From: Acidobacteriota bacterium
Lineage (GTDB): Bacteria > Acidobacteriota > Terriglobia > 20CM-2-55-15
Reading direction: 5' to 3'
DNA: 14,408 nucleotides
Assembly (NCBI GenBank): GCA_003223895.1
Contig: QHXD01000044.1
Span: 1 to 14,408, forward strand
Positions 1 to 6,430 of this stretch are shown here, piece after piece (within the stretch, counting starts at the first letter, position 1; every line of letters starts with the position of its first letter). The position numbers and the translations under genes are program-made. A model generated the notes under the pieces. It was not told the DNA's origin, did no database searches, and worked only from the letters and a program-made list of their open reading frames with translations.

Positions 1-1
1 G

Positions 2-592
2 GCGTACTCTTCCGTCAGCCACCTGGGATTTATCGTGCTGGGCATTTTCAGCTTCACGACCCAGGGCATGGAGGGGGCGATTTATCAGATGCTCAATCAC
101 GGCATCTCAACCGGCGCGCTCTTCCTGATCGTCGGGATCATCTACGATCGCCGCCACACGCGATTGATCGACCAGTTCGGCGGTCTGGCCCACCGTATGC
201 CGGTTTATGCCGCATTTTTCATGATCGTGACACTGTCCTCGATCGGCTTGCCCGGACTGAACGGCTTTGTCGGCGAATTCCTCATATTGCTGGGCACGTT
301 TGGAATAAACAGAGCCCGAGCCGTGCTCGCCGCCACCGGTGTGATTCTTTCGGCGGTTTACATGTTGTGGATGTATCAGCGGGTGATCTGGGGGGAAATC
401 ACGATTGATCAGAACAAGAGCCTGGCCGACATTGGCGGCCGGGAGCGCGTCATGCTGATCCCGCTACTGATTCTGATGGTGTGGATGGGCATGTACTCCA
501 ATCATTTTCTACGTCCGATGGACGCCTCGGTGACGAAGCTCATGAACCGCGTGCAGAACGTTCAAGTGCAATACGCTGGGCAACCGAAATGA
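2..592 (+). CDS. nuoM: NADH-quinone oxidoreductase subunit M, 3' part (complex I, copy 1)
   Basis: This is the C-terminal part of an antiporter-like proton-pumping subunit of complex I; the gene is cut by the left edge, and reading from base 2 gives AYSSVSHLGF at once. NuoM hallmarks are visible: the AYSSVSH loop, the NHGISTGALFLIVGIIYDRR segment in the broken discontinuous helix, and SSIGLPGLNGFVGEF, whose glutamate matches the conserved glutamate of the last proton channel. About 197 residues remain of the usual 500 or so. It is clearly paralogous to the - strand NuoM at 6430-8013 but not identical (for example FGGLAHRMP against LGGLSNVMP). Its stop overlaps the nuoN start as ATGA, indicating translational coupling. 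The rest of this operon lies outside the window, so whether it is a full nuo operon is inferred. Confidence 0.93.
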   Translation, partial: AYSSVSHLGFIVLGIFSFTTQGMEGAIYQMLNHGISTGALFLIVGIIYDRRHTRLIDQFGGLAHRMPVYAAFFMIVTLSSIGLPGLNGFVGEFLILLGTFGINRARAVLAATGVILSAVYMLWMYQRVIWGEITIDQNKSLADIGGRERVMLIPLLILMVWMGMYSNHFLRPMDASVTKLMNRVQNVQVQYAGQPK

Positions 593-2037
593 ATCTCGCC
601 AGCATCAACATCTCGGCCATCCTTCCCGCAGTGGTTCTTTCCGTATTCGGCATTGCGGTGATGGTGGCTGAGCCGTTTGTCACGGATCGAAAGAAGTCGA
701 AGCTCGGCTGGCTGGCGTTTTCGGGAACGCTCGCGGGAATGCTCGCCCTCGTTCCGATGGCGGATAATGGCGGCCAGTGGTATTCGAATCTCTGGATCGT
801 GGACGACTACAACATCTTTTTCAATTTTATCTTCCTGTTGATTGCCGCGGTGACGATCCTCACCTCGCTGGACTTTCTCCGCCGCGAAAACATGAATCAC
901 GCGGAATTCTACGCGCTGCTGCTGTTCGCGACCGCCGGCATGCTGATGATGTCGGGATCGAACGAACTGATGATGATCTTTCTGGGTCTCGAAATTCTGT
1001 CGATTGCGACCTATGTCATGGCGGGCTTCCGGCGGACCGACCTCAAATCGAATGAATCCGCGCTGAAATATTTCCTGCTCGGCTCCTTTTCCTCCGCATT
1101 TTTCTTGTATGGCGTCGCCCTGATTTTCGGCGCCACCGGCAGCACGAACCTTCTGGCGATCAAGGAATCCATTCGCTCTGCGGACATTCCAATGAGCCTG
1201 GTCTATCTCTCGGCGGCGCTGATGCTCATTGCGCTTTGCTTCAAGGTTGCCGTAGCGCCCTTCCACATCTGGACACCCGACGTCTACGAGGGCGCGCCGA
1301 CTCCGGTGACGGGCTTTATGTCGGTCGGCCCGAAAGCGGCGGGTTTTGCCGTATTGTTCCGCGTCTTTCTTACGGCCTTTCCGATGATCGAGGATCGGTG
1401 GGTGTCCGCGCTCTGGCTTGTGGCAGCACTGACGATGGTGCTGGGAAACGTGATCGCGCTGGTTCAGCCGAATATCAAACGGATGCTCGCGTATTCCTCG
1501 ATTGCGCACGCCGGCTATGTCGCCGTCGCCCTGACCTCCGCGTCGAACAGGGGCGGATCGGCCGCGTTGTTCTATCTGCTGGCGTACAGCCTGATGAACC
1601 TGGGAGCGTTCGCCGTTGTGACGATCCTCAGCCGCTCGGAAGACAAGAAGGTCCAGCTCACGGACTATGCCGGGCTGGGAGCCAAACGTCCCGGACTGGC
1701 TGCAGTGCTGTCGCTGTTCCTGCTTTCTCTGGCCGGAGTGCCGGGAACCGCCGGCTTCGCGGGAAAGTTCTTCATCTTCCGTGCCGCCGTGGAATCGCAC
1801 CTGGTGTGGCTTGCGATCATCGGCGTCGTAACGACGGTCATCTCCTTCTACTACTACCTTTACGTCATCGTTCAAATGTACATGCGGGAACCGAACGAGG
1901 AGTTCTCGGATGTGCGGGTTGCGGGAAGCTTGAAAGTGGCCCTGGTTGTTTCGGCCATCGGAACACTGTATCTCGGGATCCTGCCCACCCGTGTCCTGGA
2001 TTGGACAACTACCGCAGCCTTGAACGGGTTGAAATAA
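589..2037 (+). CDS. nuoN: NADH-quinone oxidoreductase subunit N (complex I, copy 1)
   Basis: Complete 482-residue antiporter-like membrane subunit that carries one proton channel of complex I. The ATG at 589 overlaps the nuoM stop (ATGA) and is preferred over an upstream in-frame ATG at 481, which would add 36 polar residues read inside nuoM. Residues E135, K160, K219 and K249 occupy the order and spacing of the E. coli NuoN channel residues E133, K158, K217 and K247, and K393 corresponds to K395. Family motifs include PFHIWTPDVYEGAPTPVTGF (about 224-243) and AYSSIAHAGY (301-310). It is the last gene of the + strand operon; a hairpin repeat begins about ten bases after the stop. A second, diverged nuoN lies at 4988-6430 on the other strand. 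Confidence 0.96.
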   Translation: MNLASINISAILPAVVLSVFGIAVMVAEPFVTDRKKSKLGWLAFSGTLAGMLALVPMADNGGQWYSNLWIVDDYNIFFNFIFLLIAAVTILTSLDFLRRENMNHAEFYALLLFATAGMLMMSGSNELMMIFLGLEILSIATYVMAGFRRTDLKSNESALKYFLLGSFSSAFFLYGVALIFGATGSTNLLAIKESIRSADIPMSLVYLSAALMLIALCFKVAVAPFHIWTPDVYEGAPTPVTGFMSVGPKAAGFAVLFRVFLTAFPMIEDRWVSALWLVAALTMVLGNVIALVQPNIKRMLAYSSIAHAGYVAVALTSASNRGGSAALFYLLAYSLMNLGAFAVVTILSRSEDKKVQLTDYAGLGAKRPGLAAVLSLFLLSLAGVPGTAGFAGKFFIFRAAVESHLVWLAIIGVVTTVISFYYYLYVIVQMYMREPNEEFSDVRVAGSLKVALVVSAIGTLYLGILPTRVLDWTTTAALNGLK

Positions 2038-2046
2038 GCCACAAAA

Positions 2047-2111
2047 GAAGCCAGAAGCCAGGAAGCCAGAAGCCAGAATGGGAATTCCCTATTCTGGCTT
2101 CTGGCTTCCTC
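2047..2111. repeat. GAAGCCA-unit inverted repeat, copy A
   Basis: Four GAAGCCA units (2047-2053, 2054-2060, 2062-2068, 2069-2075, with one extra G at 2061) are followed by an inverted arm with two TGGCTTC units (2095-2108). Bases 2060-2079 pair perfectly with 2091-2110, a 20-bp stem. The 11-base loop contains the small palindrome GGGAATTCCC. It lies between the converging ends of nuoN (stop 2037) and atpE (stop 2116), so it may serve as a two-way terminator, although no strong T-run directly follows the stem on either strand. A longer relative lies at 10903-10985. The shared core marks these as members of a dispersed repeat family rather than a chance hairpin. Confidence 0.9.
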
Positions 2112-2115
2112 TTAT

Positions 2116-2427
2116 CTACGCCACCTTCACGAAAATGATAACCAGCGTGTAGATCGCGAGGGATTCGATCAGCGCCAAACCGAGCAATAGCGCGAAGCGG
2201 ATAGCCGGAGCCGCACCGGGATTGCGCGCAAGGCCTTCACATGCCGCGGAGATGGCCCTGCCCTGAGCCAGGCCGCATATCGACGAGGCAATCGCCATCG
2301 CGAAGCCGGCACTGATGACAACCCAGTCCAGGTGGACCATGCCGGCCGTCTGGCCCTGTGCGAACACGGGCGTCGTGAACATCAAAACAATAAACGTCAG
2401 CATCAAACCTGCGTGTAGTTTCTTCAT
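2116..2427 (-). CDS. atpE: F0F1 ATP synthase subunit c with N-terminal signal-like segment
   Basis: Rotor-ring subunit of ATP synthase, 103 residues. Residues 1-23 (MKKLHAGLM... ending PVFA/Q) look like a cleavable signal peptide, and a hairpin of two membrane helices follows (about 35-58 and 77-100). The polar loop carries ARNPGA (67-72). The ion-binding carboxylate is E88 in LALIESLAIY. Q55 in the first helix, S89 and Y93 line up with Q32, S66 and Y70 of the Na+-binding Ilyobacter c subunit; Q55 to E88 has the same 33-residue spacing. The position of T67 is Leu here. The start at 2427 is fixed by an AGGAG seven bases upstream and by the signal peptide; an in-frame extension to 2493 has no such support. 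It is the last gene of the F0 module. Confidence 0.95.
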   Translation of the reverse strand: MKKLHAGLMLTFIVLMFTTPVFAQGQTAGMVHLDWVVISAGFAMAIASSICGLAQGRAISAACEGLARNPGAAPAIRFALLLGLALIESLAIYTLVIIFVKVA

Positions 2428-2434
2428 GTTACTT

Positions 2435-2439
2435 CTCCT
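2435..2439 (-). promoter_or_regulatory. Ribosome binding site of atpE
   Basis: AGGAG on the - strand, seven bases before the ATG at 2427. It decides the start of atpE in favour of the 103-residue form with a signal peptide. The 78-base gap to atpB and this strong site fit the need to make many c subunits per complex. Confidence 0.7.
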
Positions 2440-2505
2440 GTCAAAATGCTCCACGGAGGTGGTTGCCGGACATCCTCTTACAGCCGGCCTCACGCGTGCA
2501 GCGAG

Positions 2506-3195
2506 TTAGTGGTCCTCGGTGGCGACAGCACCGCCGAGGTAGACCATCATCAGCGTACAGAAAATGAATGCCTGGAGAAGCCCGCCAAAAATCGCGAACG
2601 CCATGAACGGCAACGGAACAATTAATGGAAGAAGTCCAAAGAAGATCGTAATCACCAGTTCTTCAGCCATGATATTGGCGAACAGACGAATGGTGAGTGT
2701 GGCGGGCCGCGCGAAGTGGCTGATGAGTTCAATGGGGACCATCAGCGGAGCCAGCCACCACACAGGACCCATGAAATGTTTGAGGTACGTCACCACGCCA
2801 TGTTTCTTCATTCCCTGATACTGATAGAAGAGAAACACAATAATGGCGCAGCCGGCTGGAACGTTCACGTTGCTTGTAGGGGATACCAGGCCGGGTATAA
2901 GGCCTAGAAGGTTCGACATCACGATGAAAATAGCGAACGTTCCGACAATTTTCTGGAACCTGTGTCCGTCGTGCCCGATGTTGCTCTCGAGTTGCTCGTT
3001 GAGAAACTCAACGAAAAGCTCGAAGGCCTGCTGAATGCGCCCCGGCGACTCCACGGAAAGCCTGGTCCGCAACACACCGAAAATGACGATGCAGGCAAGC
3101 ACAACAATCGTCTCCATCACCACGTGTGCCGGAATCATAAGACCTGGCAGAAGCTCGTTGACCCACTTTACGATTAACAGTTCATGTTCTGGCAT
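2506..3195 (-). CDS. atpB: F0F1 ATP synthase subunit a
   Basis: Stator channel subunit of F0, 229 residues, several membrane helices. The essential arginine is R170 within ATLTIRLFANIMAEEL, which corresponds to E. coli R210 in its RLFGN motif, and Q209 in GGLLQAFIF corresponds to E. coli Q252. The N-terminal part (HELLIVKWVN, and RIQQAFELFVEFLNEQL around 53-69) is typical of the family. The start at 3195 overlaps the end of the upstream atpI-like gene by 14 bases, so the genes are cotranscribed. Subunits b, delta, alpha, gamma, beta and epsilon are not in the window, so the ATP synthase genes of this organism are split over at least two loci. Confidence 0.96.
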   Translation of the reverse strand: MPEHELLIVKWVNELLPGLMIPAHVVMETIVVLACIVIFGVLRTRLSVESPGRIQQAFELFVEFLNEQLESNIGHDGHRFQKIVGTFAIFIVMSNLLGLIPGLVSPTSNVNVPAGCAIIVFLFYQYQGMKKHGVVTYLKHFMGPVWWLAPLMVPIELISHFARPATLTIRLFANIMAEELVITIFFGLLPLIVPLPFMAFAIFGGLLQAFIFCTLMMVYLGGAVATEDH

Positions 3196-3592
3196 TGCGA
3201 TAATCCTGGATTAAGACTCGAAAAACCTCGGAAACACACTCGATTAGAATGGCAACAACGTATACAAGCAGACCTGCAAAGACGAAAACCAGATCGAGTA
3301 CCGAACTATGAATCGTAACATACAGAAATACCGCGATCAAAACGTAGCGGGCGACGAAACGAAACAGGATGCGGCGCGCCTTCCGTCCCTGGGCCCCCTC
3401 CAGAACGACGAAGTCAACGGCCTGCTTCAGCCAGTGAAAGTTGATATAGGAAAGGACCGCGCCGGCGCCGACGCTGAGGGCCGCTTTTGCCGAATGCAGG
3501 AACAGGATGAGCGGCATTGCAATGAGGACTACGACCAGGCTGGAGCGGTTCAGCCGGCGGTCCAGGCCCTCGAGCCGTTCTTCTTCGCTCAT
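3182..3592 (-). CDS. AtpI-like ATP synthase accessory membrane protein
   Basis: 136 residues with a short charged N-terminus (MSEEERLEGLDRRL) and about four predicted membrane helices (roughly 18-33, 36-52, 74-93, 96-118). The pattern GAVLSYINFHWLKQ in the second helix resembles the ATP synthase I chain family (AtpI), thought to help c-ring assembly. Its place just before atpB supports the call. The ATG at 3592 overlaps the stop of the upstream gene as ATGA, which is why it is chosen over an ATG at 3694 whose extra 34 residues come from the other frame of that gene. Family assignment comes from pattern and context, not from a search. Confidence 0.78.
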   Translation of the reverse strand: MSEEERLEGLDRRLNRSSLVVVLIAMPLILFLHSAKAALSVGAGAVLSYINFHWLKQAVDFVVLEGAQGRKARRILFRFVARYVLIAVFLYVTIHSSVLDLVFVFAGLLVYVVAILIECVSEVFRVLIQDYRNART

Positions 3593-3813
3593 TGATCCTT
3601 TCCCAGCTGGGAAATCGTTCGAAAGAAGCTGACAAAGCCGGCCGCGATCCCGAAAAGCAAAAACACGATTTTCAGAAACGATGTGCCGAGCCACTTATCA
3701 AGGTAATATCCCATCCCGTAACCGATCACGATCGAAACGGGAAACATCAATCCGGCGCTCAGAAGGTTGAGTTGCTGAAAGGTCCGGCGCTTATCGTCTT
3801 TTCCACTGTTCAT
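3589..3813 (-). CDS. atpZ: AtpZ/AtpI-family F0F1 ATP synthase assembly protein
   Basis: 74 residues: a polar N-terminus, then two membrane helices (about 17-36 and 44-64). The motif GYGMGYYLDKWLGTSFLK between the helices is typical of the ATPase_gene1/AtpZ family, small proteins encoded at the head of atp operons. It is the first gene of the - strand F0 module, and its stop overlaps the next start (ATGA). In Bacillus, AtpZ together with AtpI has been linked to divalent-cation uptake for the ATP synthase; whether that holds here is unknown. No clear ribosome binding site precedes the ATG at 3813. Confidence 0.8.
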   Translation of the reverse strand: MNSGKDDKRRTFQQLNLLSAGLMFPVSIVIGYGMGYYLDKWLGTSFLKIVFLLFGIAAGFVSFFRTISQLGKDQ

Positions 3814-3903
3814 GTGAGTTTTTCATGGTATATAATCCGCGCCGAAACCCTTTACTACAATGGTTTTCACGCACATCGTCGGAACAATTTAAGGAGGACT
3901 TCA
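3814..3903. promoter_or_regulatory. Divergent promoter region between the F0 operon and the lipoprotein gene
   Basis: Ninety bases separate two divergent starts, and the region is visibly richer in A and T than its surroundings. On the + strand a consensus -10 box TATAAT lies at 3831-3836; the best -35-like match (TTCATG, 3809-3814, 16-base spacer) is poor. It would drive the lipoprotein gene. The - strand promoter for the F0 operon must lie in the same stretch or close by; TTGTAG (complement of 3855-3860) with GATTAT (complement of 3833-3838) is a weak candidate. The -10 elements of the two directions would then overlap. Confidence 0.5.
3891..3897 (+). promoter_or_regulatory. Ribosome binding site of the lipoprotein gene
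   Basis: AAGGAGG, a near-perfect Shine-Dalgarno sequence, six bases before the ATG at 3904. It fixes the start at the lipoprotein signal peptide and excludes the long in-frame extension back to 3592, which runs through the antisense of the atpZ-like gene. Confidence 0.8.
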
Positions 3904-4521
3904 ATGTTCAACAGGTTAATGCTGCTCGCCCTATCCAGCATCCTCATCCTGTGCCTGGCCGGATGCGGCGGCGGGGGGGAAACGCAGCAGGCAACTCAAC
4001 CTGCGGCTCAGGCACCGCCCCCGAAGCCTGCGGAACCACCAGTCGAACTCTACGAGCTAACCAAGGATAATATTACAAGCCACAAAGACTGGACCAGCCG
4101 CAATATCACCATCATGGGTGTGAAGATAGGTGACAAAGCGAACGACGTCCTGGTAAAAAACCTGGGCCAACAGGAAAACACGCGAACATTGCCCGATGTT
4201 AAGGAGTATCTGACGATCCATCAGAACAATAGCTTGTTCGTTTACACGTACGGACCCACAAATAGAGTTCGGAAAATCGAAGTGTACGACGTCTTTGCGA
4301 AGAAAATCGCCGACGAGAACCTGAAGAAGCTCCTGACGACCGGCGATCTCAAATTCATGCGCCAGCAGTTTGGCATGGAAGAAGGAGTAACCGAGAACAA
4401 GGAAGACATGGCCACCGAATACTCGTACGACAGCCGCGGCTTCCGTTTCGTGAGATTCAAAATCAACGGCCGGAACGTTAACGCCCTCCGCTTCTCCGAG
4501 TTCAAGAAGTCCTCGACGTAG
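3904..4521 (+). CDS. Lipoprotein of unknown function
   Basis: 205 residues. The N-terminus (MFNRLMLLAL... LCLAGC) is a lipoprotein signal peptide with lipobox LAGC and the lipid-bearing cysteine at position 21. A Gly run and a Gln/Ala/Pro-rich linker (about 22-51) follow, then a folded domain of about 150 residues. Within it, ITIMGVKIGDKANDVLVKNLG (about 69-89) recalls the 'IGM...VL..LG' helix-entry pattern of BamE/SmpA-like small outer-membrane lipoproteins, but I do not claim membership. The C-terminal part alternates charged and aromatic residues (RGFRFVRFKINGRN) as in a beta sheet. It has its own promoter and ribosome site and stands alone between the F0 and nuo operons, so a link to respiration is only positional. 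Confidence 0.85.
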   Translation: MFNRLMLLALSSILILCLAGCGGGGETQQATQPAAQAPPPKPAEPPVELYELTKDNITSHKDWTSRNITIMGVKIGDKANDVLVKNLGQQENTRTLPDVKEYLTIHQNNSLFVYTYGPTNRVRKIEVYDVFAKKIADENLKKLLTTGDLKFMRQQFGMEEGVTENKEDMATEYSYDSRGFRFVRFKINGRNVNALRFSEFKKSST

Positions 4522-4525
4522 ACAG

Positions 4526-4600
4526 AACGCGGGCTAAAGACCGCGACTACATTTGGAAGAGTATTTATCCCCAATGTAGTCGCGGGCTTTAGCCCGCGTT
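4526..4600. repeat. Long near-perfect inverted repeat with nested CGCGGGCT palindromes
   Basis: Bases 4526-4553 pair with 4573-4600 over 28 positions with a single mismatch (A at 4540), around a 19-base AT-richer loop. Each arm itself contains the palindrome CGCGGGCT-AA/TT-AGCCCGCG (perfect at 4581-4598, with the one mismatch in the left arm), so the DNA can fold as one long hairpin or two small ones. It fills the whole space between the converging lipoprotein gene (stop 4521) and DUF4019 gene, and touches the stop codon of the latter. This is the layout of a REP/BIME-type intergenic repeat and probably serves as a terminator for both sides. Confidence 0.88.
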
Positions 4601-4986
4601 TACCGCATATAGTATCCGATCACACCCCACTTCCCGTCTTCCAGCCGAAACGCAACTGCCTCAGTGACGGGACGGTTCTGGAAGGCAGTCTCATATTGGA
4701 CCGCCGAGTATTCGCCTTCCGGAGGTCCCGGCGGATTGGTGACAAATTCCACAGATTTGTACTTCCGCATTTGCAGCTTGCCGACGTAGTCCCGCAGCTC
4801 TTCCGTGGATTTCACAAACTCGGCTCTGGGAAGCTCCTTCCTCGTCGATTCCGACAAAGCGTCGTACGCCTTGCCGTAATCGCCCGCATCGACAAGGGCG
4901 AGCCACTGGTCCGCCTGGACCTTCATCATCCGCTCTTTGTCGGTGTCCTGGATCGCCAGCAAGAGGAATATCGCCAGAGCCCACAC
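4600..4986 (-). CDS. DUF4019 domain protein, last gene of the nuo operon
   Basis: 128 residues read from a GTG one base after the nuoN stop. An in-frame GTG at 5013 would add nine residues (RRLYW and so on), giving a better signal peptide with two arginines before the hydrophobic stretch, at the cost of overlapping nuoN; I cannot decide between them. The mature part matches the DUF4019 pattern: DQWLALVDAGDYGKAYDALS near the N-terminus, PGPPEGEYSAVQYETAF in the middle, and EDGKWGVIGYYMR at the C-terminus, which ends exactly where the domain ends. The function of the family is not known. It is likely exported to the periplasm or membrane-anchored, and cotranscribed with complex I genes. The stop codon TAA overlaps the palindromic repeat. 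Confidence 0.82.
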   Translation of the reverse strand: MWALAIFLLLAIQDTDKERMMKVQADQWLALVDAGDYGKAYDALSESTRKELPRAEFVKSTEELRDYVGKLQMRKYKSVEFVTNPPGPPEGEYSAVQYETAFQNRPVTEAVAFRLEDGKWGVIGYYMR

Positions 4987-4987
4987 G

Positions 4988-6430
4988 TTAGAAAGCCAGT
5001 AAAGCCGCCTGACGCGCCATGGCGATGAAAGGATCGGGATATATGCCGATCAGCATCGTGAATACAAACGCGACGCCCATCGCGGTCAGAATGCCGGGGG
5101 AATAGGTCAGGCCGGTCTTCTCGGTTGCGTCCCTCATGAACATGGCGACGACGATCCGCAGATAAAAGTAGATCGAAATCGCCGCGTTCAACACCGCAAT
5201 CACGGCAAGAACGTTATGGCCGGTCTGGATGGCAGCCGCAAACAGATAATACTTTGCGATGAATCCTGCTGTCGGGGGGATACCGGCGAGCGAAAGCAGG
5301 AAGATCAGCATGAGTATGGAGGCGGCGGGATGTCTGAAGAAGAGGCCGCTCATTTCGTCGATATGCTCGCCGATGACGTCTCTTCTCCGCAATGCCACGA
5401 CCACGGCCCACGCGCCGAGGTTCGTGAAGGTATAGATCAAAAGATACAACGGCACGGCCGTCAAGCCGGTGTCGTTGCCCGCAATGAAACCGATCAGAAT
5501 GTAGCCGGCATGGGAAATCGACGAATACGCCAGCAGGCGTTTTATATTCGACTGAGTAATGGCGGCGATGTTCCCGACTGTCATCGTGATAACGGAGATG
5601 ACAGCCATGATGGCGACCCAGTGCGGACGCAACGGATAGATGGCCACCATGAAGATGCGGATCATCATGGCGAATGACGCGGCCTTCACCGCAACCGACA
5701 TGAACGCCGTGATCGATGTCGGCGCACCCTCATACGCGTCCGGTGTCCATTGGTGGAACGGCACGGCCGCGATTTTGAAGAACAGGCCCGCGGAGAGCGT
5801 AATCATCGCCAGCAGCGAAATCGGATCGTTCGGAGGCCGTCGAGAGAGGGCTTCCGCGATATCGGCGAACTTCGTCGACCCCGACAGGCCATAAAGCAGC
5901 GACATGCCGTAAAGGAGAATGCCCGAGGAGAACGCCCCCAAAAGGAAGTACTTCATCGAGGCTTCGTTCGATCGCTGGTTGCTGCGAAGGAACCCGACGA
6001 GAATATATGTCGATATCGCCATGGTCTCGAGACTGATGTAAAGCGTCACCAGATCCACGGCCCCGGCCATGAACATCATGCCCACAGTCGCAAAAAGAAT
6101 GAGAGCGTAATATTCGCCGTGGTTTTCGCGTTCGATATCGAGATACTTGAGGGAAATCGCTATCGACAGCGCCGCCGCAATCAGGAATACCAGCTTGAAA
6201 AACATCGAGAAATGATCGAGGACGAACAAACCGCCATATGCCGCGATCTCGACGTTCCTGAGCCTGAACAGAAAAACGCCCGACACGGCAATACCCAGAA
6301 GCGCAACGAGACCAAGCGTGCGTTTCCGCTCAACAACCAGATCGCCGAGTAGAATGGCCATTCCAAACGCCAGCAATTCCAGCTCGGGCGTGATCGCGGC
6401 CAAATCCTGCATTTGAAAGAACTGGCCCAT
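4988..6430 (-). CDS. nuoN: NADH-quinone oxidoreductase subunit N (complex I, copy 2)
   Basis: Complete 480-residue antiporter-like subunit. E135, K160, K219 and K249 sit at the same positions as in the + strand NuoN, so both copies keep the proton-channel residues. Motifs: PFHQWTPDAYEGAPTSITAF (about 224-243), LLAYSSISHAGY, and GIPPTAGFIAKYYLF with the distal lysine. Outside such motifs the two copies differ widely, including the N-termini, so this is an old duplication or separate acquisition rather than a recent copy. The ATG at 6430 overlaps the nuoM stop as TAATG, and GGGAG lies ten bases upstream; an alternative ATG at 6412 is less likely. Confidence 0.96.
   Translation of the reverse strand: MGQFFQMQDLAAITPELELLAFGMAILLGDLVVERKRTLGLVALLGIAVSGVFLFRLRNVEIAAYGGLFVLDHFSMFFKLVFLIAAALSIAISLKYLDIERENHGEYYALILFATVGMMFMAGAVDLVTLYISLETMAISTYILVGFLRSNQRSNEASMKYFLLGAFSSGILLYGMSLLYGLSGSTKFADIAEALSRRPPNDPISLLAMITLSAGLFFKIAAVPFHQWTPDAYEGAPTSITAFMSVAVKAASFAMMIRIFMVAIYPLRPHWVAIMAVISVITMTVGNIAAITQSNIKRLLAYSSISHAGYILIGFIAGNDTGLTAVPLYLLIYTFTNLGAWAVVVALRRRDVIGEHIDEMSGLFFRHPAASILMLIFLLSLAGIPPTAGFIAKYYLFAAAIQTGHNVLAVIAVLNAAISIYFYLRIVVAMFMRDATEKTGLTYSPGILTAMGVAFVFTMLIGIYPDPFIAMARQAALLAF

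Noticed and set aside
562..1875. Long open frame antisense to nuoN (437 codons, - strand)
   Set aside because: Highly charged Arg/His/Gln-rich sequence without any family pattern, fully opposite a conserved nuoN; a codon-bias shadow.
3592..3903. N-terminal extension of the lipoprotein by 104 residues
   Set aside because: Runs through the antisense of the atpZ-like gene, whereas the ATG at 3904 has a strong Shine-Dalgarno sequence and starts a typical lipoprotein signal peptide.
5750..6352. Open frame of 200 codons antisense to nuoN copy 2 (+ strand)
   Set aside because: Arg/Glu/His-rich shadow of the conserved gene on the other strand.
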